Below are positions 27,746 through 35,163 of a stretch of DNA of 35,163 bases, one piece after another. A model generated the notes under the pieces. It ran no database searches and was not told the DNA's origin. It saw only the letters and a list, made by a program, of their open reading frames with translations. The DNA comes from Limnobaculum eriocheiris (lineage in GTDB: Bacteria; Pseudomonadota; Gammaproteobacteria; Enterobacterales; Enterobacteriaceae): contig NZ_JAJNAG010000035.1 in NCBI RefSeq assembly GCF_021010575.1, forward strand, positions 1 through 35,163, read 5' to 3'. The position numbers and the translations under genes were made by a program. How positions within the stretch are numbered: position 1 is the first letter of the stretch; every line of letters starts with the position of its first letter.

Positions 27746-29026
27746 ATGTTGTGGCTTATGTTACGACAGTCATGGTCGCGAAATATCCGTAAAAAGCTCT
27801 TGGCGGTGATGACAATATTTCTGGCCGCGGGGCTGGTTTCTGCGTTGCTGGCAGTATCAATAGATATTGGTGACAAAATGGCGCGGGAGATGAAATCCTA
27901 TGGCGCCAATATTCTGATTGAACCGGCAGGGCAGGCAACATTGCCTTCACTGTTTGGTGAGAAGAGTAACCCACTGGCGGGGCAAGATTTTCTCGATCAG
28001 ACAGAGCTTCCTAATATTAAGGATATCTTCTGGCGCAATAATATTATGGGCTTCGCGCCACTGCTGAGTGGTGAAGTCGAAGTGCAGGGGAAAGCGATAC
28101 CGGTTCTGGGTACTTTCTTTGAGCAAAAAGTAGATGTACCGGATGAAGAAAATTATCACACCGGTCAGAAGATTATCAGTACCTATTGGCAGGTTTCAGG
28201 CCAGTGGCCAGATGAAACCGGTGAAAAACATCAAGCCCTGTTAGGCCAGCAATTGGCACAGCAAACCGGTTGGAAAATTGGTGACGTTGTCACGTTAAAA
28301 GGCTCGAAAACGACAATAGATGTGGCCATTAGTGGCATTCTGGCCAGTGGTGGAGATGAAGAGCAACAACTGGTATTGCCTCTGGCACAGGTTCAGGAAT
28401 TGCTGGGGCTTCAGGGTAAAGTTCAGGCCATTCGGGTGTCTGCATTAACGGTGCCTGAAAACGAGCTATCGCGAAAAGCCAGGGCCGATCTGGAGTCGCT
28501 GGATGCGGAAGAGTATGACCTGTGGTACTGCACCGCTTATGTTTCTTCCATTGCGCACCAGTTGGAAGAGGCCATTTCAGGTTCCGGTGTACGCCCTATC
28601 TGGCAGGTAGCGGCTTCCGAAGGGATAGTAATTGAAAAGATTCAACTGCTGCTGGCGGTGGTTACTCTGGCTGCATTACTGGCATCTGCAATGGGTATTG
28701 CGTCGTTGATGACCAGTAACATTATGGAGCGAACCAAAGAGATCGGGTTAATGAAAGCATTGGGCGCAAGGCAGTGGCAAATCATGATGCTGTTCTATCT
28801 GGAGGCGGCAATGAGCGGCGTTATCGGCGGGCTACTGGGTTGTATTGCCGGTTGGGGGCTGGCAAAAGGAATTGGCCTGATGCTATTTGATGCACCATTA
28901 AGTTTTGCCTGGATTGTTGTGCCTTGCGTTCTGGTGCTGTCAGTCCTAATTGCGCTGGCGGGTACCTGGTTCCCGGCACGTCGTATCGCTTATCTGTATC
29001 CGGTGGAGGTACTGTATGGGCGTTAA
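27746..29026 (+). CDS. MacB/FtsX-type ABC permease (first of two)
   Basis: This 426-residue protein has one N-terminal helix (about residues 15-38), a periplasmic MacB-PCD-like domain of about 230 residues and three C-terminal helices. The FtsX coupling segment MERTKEIGLMKALGARQWQ lies near residue 330. This is the MacB/FtsX type, which usually performs mechanotransmission or export rather than import. In Fet/P19 operons two such permeases accompany the iron permease, with unknown substrate. GGAGGAA lies upstream of the ATG. Its end overlaps the next permease gene by 11 bases. Confidence 0.88.
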   Translation: MLWLMLRQSWSRNIRKKLLAVMTIFLAAGLVSALLAVSIDIGDKMAREMKSYGANILIEPAGQATLPSLFGEKSNPLAGQDFLDQTELPNIKDIFWRNNIMGFAPLLSGEVEVQGKAIPVLGTFFEQKVDVPDEENYHTGQKIISTYWQVSGQWPDETGEKHQALLGQQLAQQTGWKIGDVVTLKGSKTTIDVAISGILASGGDEEQQLVLPLAQVQELLGLQGKVQAIRVSALTVPENELSRKARADLESLDAEEYDLWYCTAYVSSIAHQLEEAISGSGVRPIWQVAASEGIVIEKIQLLLAVVTLAALLASAMGIASLMTSNIMERTKEIGLMKALGARQWQIMMLFYLEAAMSGVIGGLLGCIAGWGLAKGIGLMLFDAPLSFAWIVVPCVLVLSVLIALAGTWFPARRIAYLYPVEVLYGR

Positions 29027-30152
29027 CCATTCTCAAAATATGTTCTGGCGCCTGGTATTACGGGCACTAAAGCTAAGAATGCAGCGGGTAGTAGTGATTT
29101 TTGCCGCGCTGGCGGTAGGGGCGGCTATTGTCACCGCAATGTCTGCGGTCTATTTCGATATTAATACTAAAATGAGCCAGGAATTACGCACCTTTGGCGC
29201 TAATTTCTATATTGGCCCCGGTCATGGAAATAGCTTACCGTTAAATGATTATCAACAGATTATCGAACAAGCGCCTAAAGGGCTAATTGGGGCTGAAAGT
29301 CCTTATCTGTATGGTATGGCGCGTACCGAACTGGAAAAAGTCGTCATCATGGGCGTCCGGTTTGAGTCACTTAAACAACTAGTCCCTTACTGGCAGGTCA
29401 CCGGTAGCTGGATTAGCGTTAGTTTTGACGATCGTAAAGCTATGATTGGCTATAAGCTGGCCAATCGTCTTGAGTTAAAAGTGGGTGACTCTGTGGTGCT
29501 GGTTGATGGCGACCAGAAAAAATCTTTGCAAATCAGAGGTATTGTTGAGTCCGGTGATGCGACGGATAACGTGCTGATTATCAACCTGCCTTTAGCCCAA
29601 AGCTGGTTGAAACAGCCCGGCGCAATCAGTCATGGATTACTGAGCGTGAGTAATGAAGCCGGTCAGGTTGATGCGTTTGCTCAACAGTTACAACAGCGTT
29701 ATCCGGACCTGGAAATTCGACCTATTCGTAAAGTATCTGCCAGTGAAGGTCAGGTGCTGGATAAGATTAAAGGCTTGATGGGGCTAGTCTCTCTGGTGAT
29801 TCTGGTATTGTCGACGCTGTGCGTCAATACCACGCTAATGGCGATTGTTAGCGAGCGTTCAAAAGAGTTTGCGCTGCAAAAAGCTTTAGGTGCTAAAGGG
29901 CGAGATATTGTGCGTCAGATTATGGCGGAAACCATGATTATCGCACTGTTTGCCATTATTGCCGGGGTAGTGACTGGTTATATTCTGGCACAGATTCTGG
30001 GACAAACGGTGTTCTCTGCTTCTATTGACCTGCGTGCTCAGGTTATTCCATTAACTTTTATCCTTTCATTATTGGTTGCTTTAATTGCAGCTGTTTTACC
30101 GACTTATCGTGCCGTGAAGATTGAACCGGCTAAAGTGTTAAAGGGAGAATAA
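29016..30152 (+). CDS. MacB/FtsX-type ABC permease (second of two)
   Basis: A 378-residue paralogue of the preceding gene. It has an N-terminal helix, a periplasmic domain beginning DINTKMSQELRTFGANFYIG, which mirrors DIGDKMAREMKSYGANILIE of the first permease, and three C-terminal helices with the FtsX segment SERSKEFALQKALGAKGRD. I start at ATG 29016 because GGAGG precedes it and the longer frame would only add 22 residues read from inside the upstream gene. The two permeases probably form a heterodimer with the ATPase encoded next. Confidence 0.88.
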   Translation: MGVNHSQNMFWRLVLRALKLRMQRVVVIFAALAVGAAIVTAMSAVYFDINTKMSQELRTFGANFYIGPGHGNSLPLNDYQQIIEQAPKGLIGAESPYLYGMARTELEKVVIMGVRFESLKQLVPYWQVTGSWISVSFDDRKAMIGYKLANRLELKVGDSVVLVDGDQKKSLQIRGIVESGDATDNVLIINLPLAQSWLKQPGAISHGLLSVSNEAGQVDAFAQQLQQRYPDLEIRPIRKVSASEGQVLDKIKGLMGLVSLVILVLSTLCVNTTLMAIVSERSKEFALQKALGAKGRDIVRQIMAETMIIALFAIIAGVVTGYILAQILGQTVFSASIDLRAQVIPLTFILSLLVALIAAVLPTYRAVKIEPAKVLKGE

Positions 30153-30154
30153 CG

Positions 30155-30868
30155 GTGACACAATCAGTTAGTCAGAACTCCTCACCATGGGTGATTGAAA
30201 CCCACCATCTGTATAAGCGATTTGGTCAGGTTGTCGCACTGGATGATATTAACCTGCAAATTAAACGCGGGGAATTTATCGCCATTATGGGCGCGTCAGG
30301 ATCGGGAAAAACCACATTGATGAATATTTTAACCTGTCTGGATACCGCCAGTGAAGGTCAGGTATTGCTCGATGGCACCGATGCGGCAGTACTGGATGAA
30401 GAAGGGCACAGAGCTTTCCGCTCGGATAAAATTGGTTTGGTGTTTCAGCAGTTTCACCTGATTCCGTTTCTTACGGCGTTGGAGAATGTGATGTTGGCCC
30501 AGCATTATCACAGTGTGGTGGATGAGAAGGCGGCTCGTAAGGTATTGGAGCAGGTGGGGTTAGATCATCGATTTGACCATTTGCCCAGCCAGCTTTCTGG
30601 CGGTGAACAACAGCGGGTATGTATTGCCCGGGCGTTGGTTAATGAGCCACCGGTGATTTTTGCTGATGAACCGACGGGAAATCTGGATGAGCAGAATGAG
30701 CAGTTAGTGTTAGGTTTACTGACGGATTTACATAAGCAAGGGCGGACCATTGTTATGGTGACCCATAACCCTGAGCTGGGGCGCTTTGCCGATCGTATTA
30801 TCAGGCTACAGCATGGAAAGTATTTGAGTGAAGAAGTGAATAATCGCGAGGTGGAAAATGCGATTTAA
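30155..30868 (+). CDS. ABC transporter ATPase of the iron operon
   Basis: The 237-residue ATPase belongs to the LolD/MacB class. It has Walker A GASGSGKTT, Q-loop in VFQQFHLIPF, signature LSGGEQQR, Walker B VIFADEPTGNLD and the H-loop in VMVTHNPEL. The GTG start is three bases after the previous stop, with AAGGGAGA upstream. It should drive the two MacB/FtsX permeases. Its stop overlaps the start of the thioredoxin gene by 11 bases. Confidence 0.92.
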   Translation: MTQSVSQNSSPWVIETHHLYKRFGQVVALDDINLQIKRGEFIAIMGASGSGKTTLMNILTCLDTASEGQVLLDGTDAAVLDEEGHRAFRSDKIGLVFQQFHLIPFLTALENVMLAQHYHSVVDEKAARKVLEQVGLDHRFDHLPSQLSGGEQQRVCIARALVNEPPVIFADEPTGNLDEQNEQLVLGLLTDLHKQGRTIVMVTHNPELGRFADRIIRLQHGKYLSEEVNNREVENAI

Positions 30869-31355
30869 TATGCGTAAATCCGGCGTGTTGCTGCTGATTA
30901 GTGCAGCATTATTGCTGTCAGGCTGTAAGGAAGAAAAGGCAAAGATTGGCACTCAGGCGCCTGCGTTGGCGGCCTATGACCTATCCGGTAATAAAACTTC
31001 TCTGGAACAGTGGAAAGGAAAGTATATTTACCTGAATTTCTGGGCTTCTAACTGCAGTGGCTGTCTGGCAGAGATGCCAACGCTGGAGAAATTGAGTCAG
31101 GAATATCGGGATAATATCGTGGTGGTGGGTATTAATACGGATAAAGAAGATACTAATATTCAGGCGCTATTAACGGATATGAAGGTTTCATTCCCTAATG
31201 TACGCGATCAACTGGCGATTACTCAGGAGCGCTATCAGGTTATTGGTACCCCAACCTCATTTTTGATTGATTCTCAGGGAACCTTACAGGAGCAGTATGT
31301 AGGGATGATGCATGAGCCTCAACTAAAGGCAATCTTTCAGAAGGCTAAGGGATGA
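30858..31355 (+). CDS. TlpA-like thioredoxin lipoprotein
   Basis: This 165-residue periplasmic lipoprotein has a lipobox LLSGC (Cys23) and an AhpC-TSA/TlpA domain. Its redox motif is NFWASNCSGC (Cys66, Cys69), and a cis-Pro segment GTPTSFLID is present. It probably reduces a periplasmic disulfide or passes electrons within the Fet system, perhaps to the Cys-rich DUF2318 protein. In related operons of E. coli and Campylobacter this position has one or two thioredoxin-like proteins. Only one is present here. The stop overlaps the start of the cytochrome gene (ATGA). Confidence 0.9.
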   Translation: MRFNMRKSGVLLLISAALLLSGCKEEKAKIGTQAPALAAYDLSGNKTSLEQWKGKYIYLNFWASNCSGCLAEMPTLEKLSQEYRDNIVVVGINTDKEDTNIQALLTDMKVSFPNVRDQLAITQERYQVIGTPTSFLIDSQGTLQEQYVGMMHEPQLKAIFQKAKG

Positions 31356-31669
31356 TGCCGTTAATGAAAATCGGTTATCCGGGGTTAATGTTGCTGTTGT
31401 TTAGCTGGGTAAACCCGACAGCGGCAGCGCAACCTGAACAAAAGTTTTATAACATGAACTGCGCCTCCTGCCATGGCAAGAAGGGGGAGAAAACCGCGCT
31501 GAACAAAGCTCGCCCATTAACCAGCCTGAAAGAGCAGCAGATTATTGAGGCATTAACAAAACGGCGAAATGGCGATGTGAAAGGCGCGGGTAACCAGGTT
31601 AAAAAACGCCTGACGGATGAAGATATTAAAAATCTGGCGAAATTTATTCCGACGATGAAGTCAGATTGA
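31352..31669 (+). CDS. Small mono-heme c-type cytochrome
   Basis: The 105-residue protein has a signal peptide ending in AAA and one heme-binding motif, CASCH (Cys37, Cys40, His41), within NMNCASCHGKKGEK. The mature part is the size of a class I cytochrome c, and Met102 near the C-terminus (FIPTMKSD) could be the sixth ligand. It overlaps the thioredoxin gene, so it is part of the iron operon. Its place suggests that it accepts or donates electrons for iron reduction or oxidation in the periplasm. That role is inference. It is the last gene before a change of strand. Confidence 0.88.
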   Translation: MMPLMKIGYPGLMLLLFSWVNPTAAAQPEQKFYNMNCASCHGKKGEKTALNKARPLTSLKEQQIIEALTKRRNGDVKGAGNQVKKRLTDEDIKNLAKFIPTMKSD

Positions 31670-31733
31670 TATTGTTCTTGTGGTGTGGCAGTTACACAGA
31701 ATTATTTACAGGGTCGAATTCAGCTTTAGTGTG

Positions 31734-31752
31734 CGTCGGGCGTGGCCCGACG
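31734..31752. terminator. GC-rich hairpin after the iron operon
   Basis: CGTCGGGC (31734-31741) pairs perfectly with GCCCGACG (31745-31752) over a GTG loop. There is no T-run, so it may be a processed 3' end or an intergenic repeat unit rather than a classic terminator. Confidence 0.45.
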
Positions 31753-31797
31753 TTGCCTGGTATAAATTAACTGTTCAGTTCAATACATGGTTGCGAA

Positions 31798-33117
31798 TTA
31801 CTTACTAACTTTTAGCGTAGGGAATGGATATCCACCTTCCTGTATTTCTTTACTCGGTCCATACAAACGCAAGATTATGTAAGCATCTTTTTCTGGAATT
31901 GGCAGCCAATTGGTATCGCTTTCTTTTCCTGTTGAACTTAGCTCAATTGTATACATTCCATCGGCATCGGGTTTTAGTGTACGGTCACCACGGCTGTGAC
32001 GATTAATCTCGTTGTGAGCCATCAGACGATTATCTGATCCATATACTGTAAACGACCAGAACTGACTCACATCAGGAGCCTTGAAATGCATTGTGTATTT
32101 CTTACCATTCGAACCATTGATATTCTTACCGTCTTCTCCCTTTTCTGCTTTCAAGTAAACTGATTCATCAGGCGGTAAACCCCACTGACCCAAATAGGTA
32201 CCTTCTGCAAACAGATCACGTTCACCATCTCCCAACTGCTCTCTCGTGCCAAGTAATTTGCCAGCATTAGTCATTTGAGGAGCGAGTTCTTGAAGGTGTT
32301 TCATACCTAACTCTTTACCTACTTTAGCAGCAGCTAATTGCTCTTTGGTAAAGTCGGTTTTACAAGGTTCGAGGCCAATTGATTTGTATTGATCTAACCA
32401 TTTCTTGTCAGCAGTACCCATATCACCATCACACAGAACGTAGTTCACTCTCTGCAACCAGTTCGTTTCGTCATATTTTGGATAGGTTCTGACTTTTTCT
32501 TTAGGTCCCGGAACACCAAGGTACGCCGATAATGTTCTAATGTTCCAATCATCCATATAATTTAGGGCAACTTTTTCATCCTCTTTGCCCACAGCCATGA
32601 TTCGACCCATCAACTTAATGATATTCGAATCAACATAAATAACTTCATCGACACTTGCAGGAATATCCCCTGTCCATGAACGAGCAGCAAACATAAATTT
32701 ACCGCCTTTATTCCCTCGCAAACGTGAACCAATCATTGACGTTGTGTAATGTCCCATGTCCATTGTATGTAGGATCCAATAACGGCCTTCATCCATATCA
32801 GGAACACTTACCACAACTGGCTCTGCGGCTACATCTAACCACCCCATTAGATGCAATGTGTCATTATTTATGGTCACATGGGCAGTATATGAGTCGTCGG
32901 CAATATGACGAATATTTTGAAAACGATTGAGTGGTGTATCAGTTTCAACGGCAGTTTCGTAGAAAAATTTGTAAGCTTCGTCAATAGAATAAGCATAAAT
33001 GAAAGCGTCTTGCGCTAGCTTATCTGGGATAGGCTTAGCAAAAGCAAACTGAGTAGCAAAGGGGCTTAACATCGCTGAAGTGGCTAGCAATGAGACCAGT
33101 ATTTTTTTTCCAACCAT
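31798..33117 (-). CDS. Secreted DUF1254/DUF1214 protein
   Basis: The 439-residue protein has a signal peptide (MVGKKILVSLLATSAMLSPF, cleavage likely after AFA). It continues as DUF1254, with LNRFQNIRHIADDSYTAHVT and NNDTLH, and then DUF1214, with KAPDVSQFWSFTVYGSDNR and SRGDRTLKPDADGMYTIELS. Such proteins are found singly in many bacteria and their activity is unknown. The start is the ATG at 33117 with GGAG upstream. The frame can be extended eight codons only by a TTG. It faces the end of the iron operon and adjoins an IS remnant, so it is probably accessory. The gene looks more AT-rich than the core genes. Confidence 0.85.
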   Translation of the reverse strand: MVGKKILVSLLATSAMLSPFATQFAFAKPIPDKLAQDAFIYAYSIDEAYKFFYETAVETDTPLNRFQNIRHIADDSYTAHVTINNDTLHLMGWLDVAAEPVVVSVPDMDEGRYWILHTMDMGHYTTSMIGSRLRGNKGGKFMFAARSWTGDIPASVDEVIYVDSNIIKLMGRIMAVGKEDEKVALNYMDDWNIRTLSAYLGVPGPKEKVRTYPKYDETNWLQRVNYVLCDGDMGTADKKWLDQYKSIGLEPCKTDFTKEQLAAAKVGKELGMKHLQELAPQMTNAGKLLGTREQLGDGERDLFAEGTYLGQWGLPPDESVYLKAEKGEDGKNINGSNGKKYTMHFKAPDVSQFWSFTVYGSDNRLMAHNEINRHSRGDRTLKPDADGMYTIELSSTGKESDTNWLPIPEKDAYIILRLYGPSKEIQEGGYPFPTLKVSK

Positions 33118-33190
33118 TTTCTTCTCCGAGAATATAAACAATTTACCTAATCAACTTATTGAATATAGTTAAAAATTAGAGCCTATAAAC

Positions 33191-33617
33191 TGTACTAGCT
33201 CAGACCTGATCTGACAGTTACCGGTTTTTATAGGTGTCTGTCAGATTACATCTGGCTCAGATTCTTTTCTGCCCAGACACGTTTTCCATCATGAAGAGTT
33301 TCTATCGGCGTACGCCCACAGCAGACTTTTCCTTGATGAGTCCGTTCATTATTATAATACGATACCGCCATCTTCAACCAGTTCTTGATACCGATAAAAC
33401 GTATCTCGTGAAACGCCCATGATTTTACAGGCTCTGGAAACATTCTTAAGTTCTTCAGCCAAATTTAATAAACCGGCTTTGTGTTTAATGATGGGATTGT
33501 TAGTATGCAACATGAGAGTTACCTTTTGTGTTTTGAATAAGGATTCGACACCCATATCAAAACCGGTAACTCTCACCTTTTCAAGGTGCTGTGTCAGATT
33601 AGATCGAGACTAATACA
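33191..33617 (-). mobile_element. Internally deleted IS481-family element
   Basis: The 427-bp segment begins TGTACTAGCTCAGACC and ends in the inverted TAATACA end. The 26-bp ends match at 19 positions by my count. A further 13-bp inverted pair lies inside (33216-33228 and 33559-33571, AGTTACCGGTTTT and its complement). Between the ends only the first and last parts of the transposase gene remain. No convincing target duplication is visible. It cannot move on its own, but could be mobilised by a full relative. Confidence 0.8.
33246..33513 (-). pseudogene. IS481 transposase remnant, middle deleted
   Basis: The 5' part encodes MLHTNNPIIKHKAGLL...SRDTFYRYQELVEDGG, the N-terminal helix-turn-helix of an IS481 transposase. 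The 3' part, in another frame, encodes SYYNNERTHQGKVCCGRTP and the AEKNLSQM C-terminus. The join is near 33360. By comparison with typical transposases of this group, most of the catalytic DDE domain is lost. The start ATG at 33513 still has an AGGTAA site. Confidence 0.85.
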
Positions 33618-33626
33618 AATTAACGG

Positions 33627-33890
33627 TTACCGAACACCCCGTGAGTGGTTCTTTTTGCTCCAGCTGAAGGTTTCGTCGCTGGGAACATATTTATCTTTTT
33701 TCTTTTCTGCCCTGGCTTTTTTCTCTTCTTTTTCCAACTCTTTCATTATTTGAGCAATAACGTCTTCTTTGGCTTTATTGAGTTCACTATTGGTTAAAGA
33801 GCGACCTAATTCTCTTTTTAATTGTGCCTGTTTCATTTTGATCTGCTGTAACTGGCTTTCAGTTAAATCTTTTAAGGTTAACTTTTTCAT
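33627..33890 (-). CDS. Small charged coiled-coil-like protein
   Basis: I do not recognise this 87-residue protein. It is rich in Lys, Glu and Gln (KDLTESQLQQIKMKQAQLKR, then a run KELEKEEKKARAEKKKDK) and is probably helical, cytoplasmic and without cysteine. The ATG at 33890 has an AGGAG site. The frame extends 23 codons upstream without a better start. It starts 75 bases after the pyrophosphatase-like gene in the same orientation and may be co-transcribed with it. Translation is supported by the ribosome site and a clean start, not by homology. Confidence 0.65.
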   Translation of the reverse strand: MKKLTLKDLTESQLQQIKMKQAQLKRELGRSLTNSELNKAKEDVIAQIMKELEKEEKKARAEKKKDKYVPSDETFSWSKKNHSRGVR

Positions 33891-33965
33891 TAATGCTCCT
33901 TCCCGATGGCAGATAATATTTAGTGTAACGTGAAAATCAGATGGTGGGTATGCCACCATAGTTAA

Positions 33966-34865
33966 TTATTTGTCTGCATTCAGTTTTTGGGTTAACCAGG
34001 GAACTAACTGTTTTTTACGGCTTAACATATTTTCAATGGTGACAGGTAGCTGACTTATTGGGTTATTTTGGGAAAAATAGAGACGGCTCTGCGAGCTGAA
34101 TAAGGAGGTGATCATTAAAACATAGAAATCCAGACCTTCAGTATGTGCGCGCTTTTCCATTTCCTGCGACAGCGCCGGTACTTTGTCTTCAATGGTATGA
34201 AAATCGCTGACCTCTATTTGACCAAGAATCAGCTTATAATCGCCAATTAAATAATTTTTCTCATCTTTTTGCAGTAATCGTTCAATGCTGAGCCCGCTGA
34301 TATCGGTTTTAGCGTCCAACAATTTGATAATGAAAATATCCGGATCGACATTAGCTATCTGGCTTAACCTATGGGCGGTTTGTCGGTCCTGTTCTGTGGT
34401 GGTCGGCGACTGAAATGCTACCGTATCGCTGAGGATGGCGCCGAGCAACAATAAGGCATGTGACTCGCTTAATTGATAGCCCGAAGTGCGGGTAACAATA
34501 TCAAAAACCAGAGTAGCGCAACAGCCGACTCGCCTTATCCATGCGTCCAGCGGTTCTGTGGTCATCAACGAGCCCAGACGATGGTGATCGATTAAACCTA
34601 TCACCTGACTTTTGTCCAGGTTCTCAGGGCCTTGTTCTAAATCGCTGAAATCCACCAGCCAGACTGGTTTTCCGGTTATATTGTGCTCAAGCAATGGTGG
34701 TGAAGGGCAGTGAGCCTGTGACAGGATAAATTCAGTTTCTGGATTTAGTTCCCCCAATCGATAAGCCGTTGCGGATTGTCCGCAAAAGTTTAGCCAGTCG
34801 CTAACAACAATCGCGCAGCATATTGAATCACTGTCCGGGTTCAGGTGACCGAAAACTGAAATCAT
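33966..34865 (-). CDS. ppaC: Family II (DHH) inorganic pyrophosphatase-like enzyme
   Basis: This 299-residue protein resembles manganese-dependent family II pyrophosphatases such as Bacillus PpaC. It has GHLNPDSDSICCAI (His7, Asp11, Asp13), Asp72 in LVDFSD, the DHH motif in LIDHHRLG (93-95), Asp147 in ILSDTVAF and the C-terminal SRKKQLVP with Arg283 and Lys284. All metal and substrate residues known from the family are present. The usual VDHNE motif reads VDFSD. It would hydrolyse pyrophosphate in the cytoplasm. Most Enterobacterales depend on an unrelated family I enzyme, so this is an accessory copy or a relative with another substrate. A decayed copy of its 5' end lies just upstream. Confidence 0.85.
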   Translation of the reverse strand: MISVFGHLNPDSDSICCAIVVSDWLNFCGQSATAYRLGELNPETEFILSQAHCPSPPLLEHNITGKPVWLVDFSDLEQGPENLDKSQVIGLIDHHRLGSLMTTEPLDAWIRRVGCCATLVFDIVTRTSGYQLSESHALLLLGAILSDTVAFQSPTTTEQDRQTAHRLSQIANVDPDIFIIKLLDAKTDISGLSIERLLQKDEKNYLIGDYKLILGQIEVSDFHTIEDKVPALSQEMEKRAHTEGLDFYVLMITSLFSSQSRLYFSQNNPISQLPVTIENMLSRKKQLVPWLTQKLNADK

Positions 34866-34936
34866 AAATTTGCCTTATACTATTGTGACGAAAATTTGCC
34901 GGGGTTTGGCTGAAGTGGCAAATTGCATTAATCTTC

Positions 34937-35031
34937 CGATATTTTAACGATGCAGACTATTGAACCACTCCCCGGATTTCAAGGGTTAAATATCGCAATC
35001 ATAAATCTAACTTATACTAAAGATGAAAAGT
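34937..35031 (-). pseudogene. Decayed duplicate of the pyrophosphatase gene start
   Basis: On the minus strand an ATG at 35002 opens MIAIFNP, a stop, then NPGSGSIVCIVKIS in the same frame. This parallels the real gene, MISVFGHLNPDSDSICCAIVVS. The leader (35003-35029) also matches the real leader (34866-34892). Catalytic His7, Asp11 and Asp13 are lost (Pro, Gly, Gly). Similarity fades after about 22 codons. This is an old partial tandem duplication or the remains of a related gene. Confidence 0.65.
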
Positions 35032-35115
35032 GCAGGTGTAAGTATCCCATCAAAACGACCCATTCACTTTTAGAGATCTTCTGACATACTGATTATGTCC
35101 CCTGAGGAGATCACC

Positions 35116-35163
35116 ATGCGTAAAATCCGATTCACAGAGCACCAGATAATCGCCGTCCTTAAA
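35116..35163 (+). CDS. IS3-family transposase OrfA, first 16 codons
   Basis: MRKIRFTEHQIIAVLK is the standard N-terminus of OrfA in IS3-family elements, which carry a helix-turn-helix binding domain. GAGGAGA lies seven bases before the ATG. The gene is cut by the window edge. The left end of the element is probably within about 90 bases upstream, but I cannot place its terminal repeat with certainty. Confidence 0.8.
   Translation, partial: MRKIRFTEHQIIAVLK

Noticed and set aside
28950-29015. N-terminal extension of the second ABC permease
   Set aside because: These 22 codons overlap the upstream permease in another frame. GGAGG sits before the ATG at 29016.

Overview
The window looks like chromosomal DNA of a gammaproteobacterium of the order Enterobacterales. 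Gene order and protein sequences follow Escherichia coli closely in two blocks. These are nifJ(ydbK)-ydbJ-hslJ-ldhA-ydbH-ynbE-ydbL-azoR-hrpA, and ydgI-ydgH-pntA-pntB followed by uspE and fnr. Divergence from E. coli, the slightly AT-rich look and the accessory genes suggest a deep-branching lineage such as Budviciaceae (Budvicia, Pragia, Limnobaculum) or a relative. That placement is inference from memory, not a search.

Layout. Positions 1-760 hold an orphan IS1-type insA and a perfect 29-bp inverted repeat (522-550 / 706-734) around about 155 bp of unknown DNA. Positions 760-10835 carry anaerobic and envelope genes. They are pyruvate:flavodoxin oxidoreductase, a small lipoprotein, HslJ, D-lactate dehydrogenase, the YdbH/YnbE/YdbL outer-membrane lipid-bridge operon and azoreductase AzoR. 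The nifJ-ydbJ gap (4303-4902) contains a candidate small RNA with a RybB-like seed and an operator-like dyad over its promoter. HrpA (11064-14951) is followed by a cluster of short hairpins, then the YdgI arginine/ornithine-type antiporter, YdgH, the proton-translocating transhydrogenase PntAB, UspE and FNR.

Divergent from fnr lies an eight-gene iron-acquisition operon (23679-31669). It encodes an FTR1-type permease (FetM), a P19-type periplasmic copper/iron protein (FetP), a DUF2318 membrane protein with a YHS-like tail, two MacB/FtsX-type permeases, an ATPase, a TlpA-like thioredoxin lipoprotein and a mono-heme c-type cytochrome. Two overlap-free Fur-box matches sit at its start. The genes are nearly all abutting or overlapping, so they are probably one Fur-controlled transcript. 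The last gene being a cytochrome c rather than a second thioredoxin is the most system-like oddity in the window.

The right end (31798-35163) is accessory. It has a secreted DUF1254/DUF1214 protein, an internally deleted IS481-family element with both ends, a small highly charged protein, a family II (DHH) pyrophosphatase-like enzyme, a decayed tandem copy of that enzyme's 5' end, and the first 16 codons of an IS3-family OrfA cut by the window edge. No tRNA, rRNA or CRISPR array was seen.
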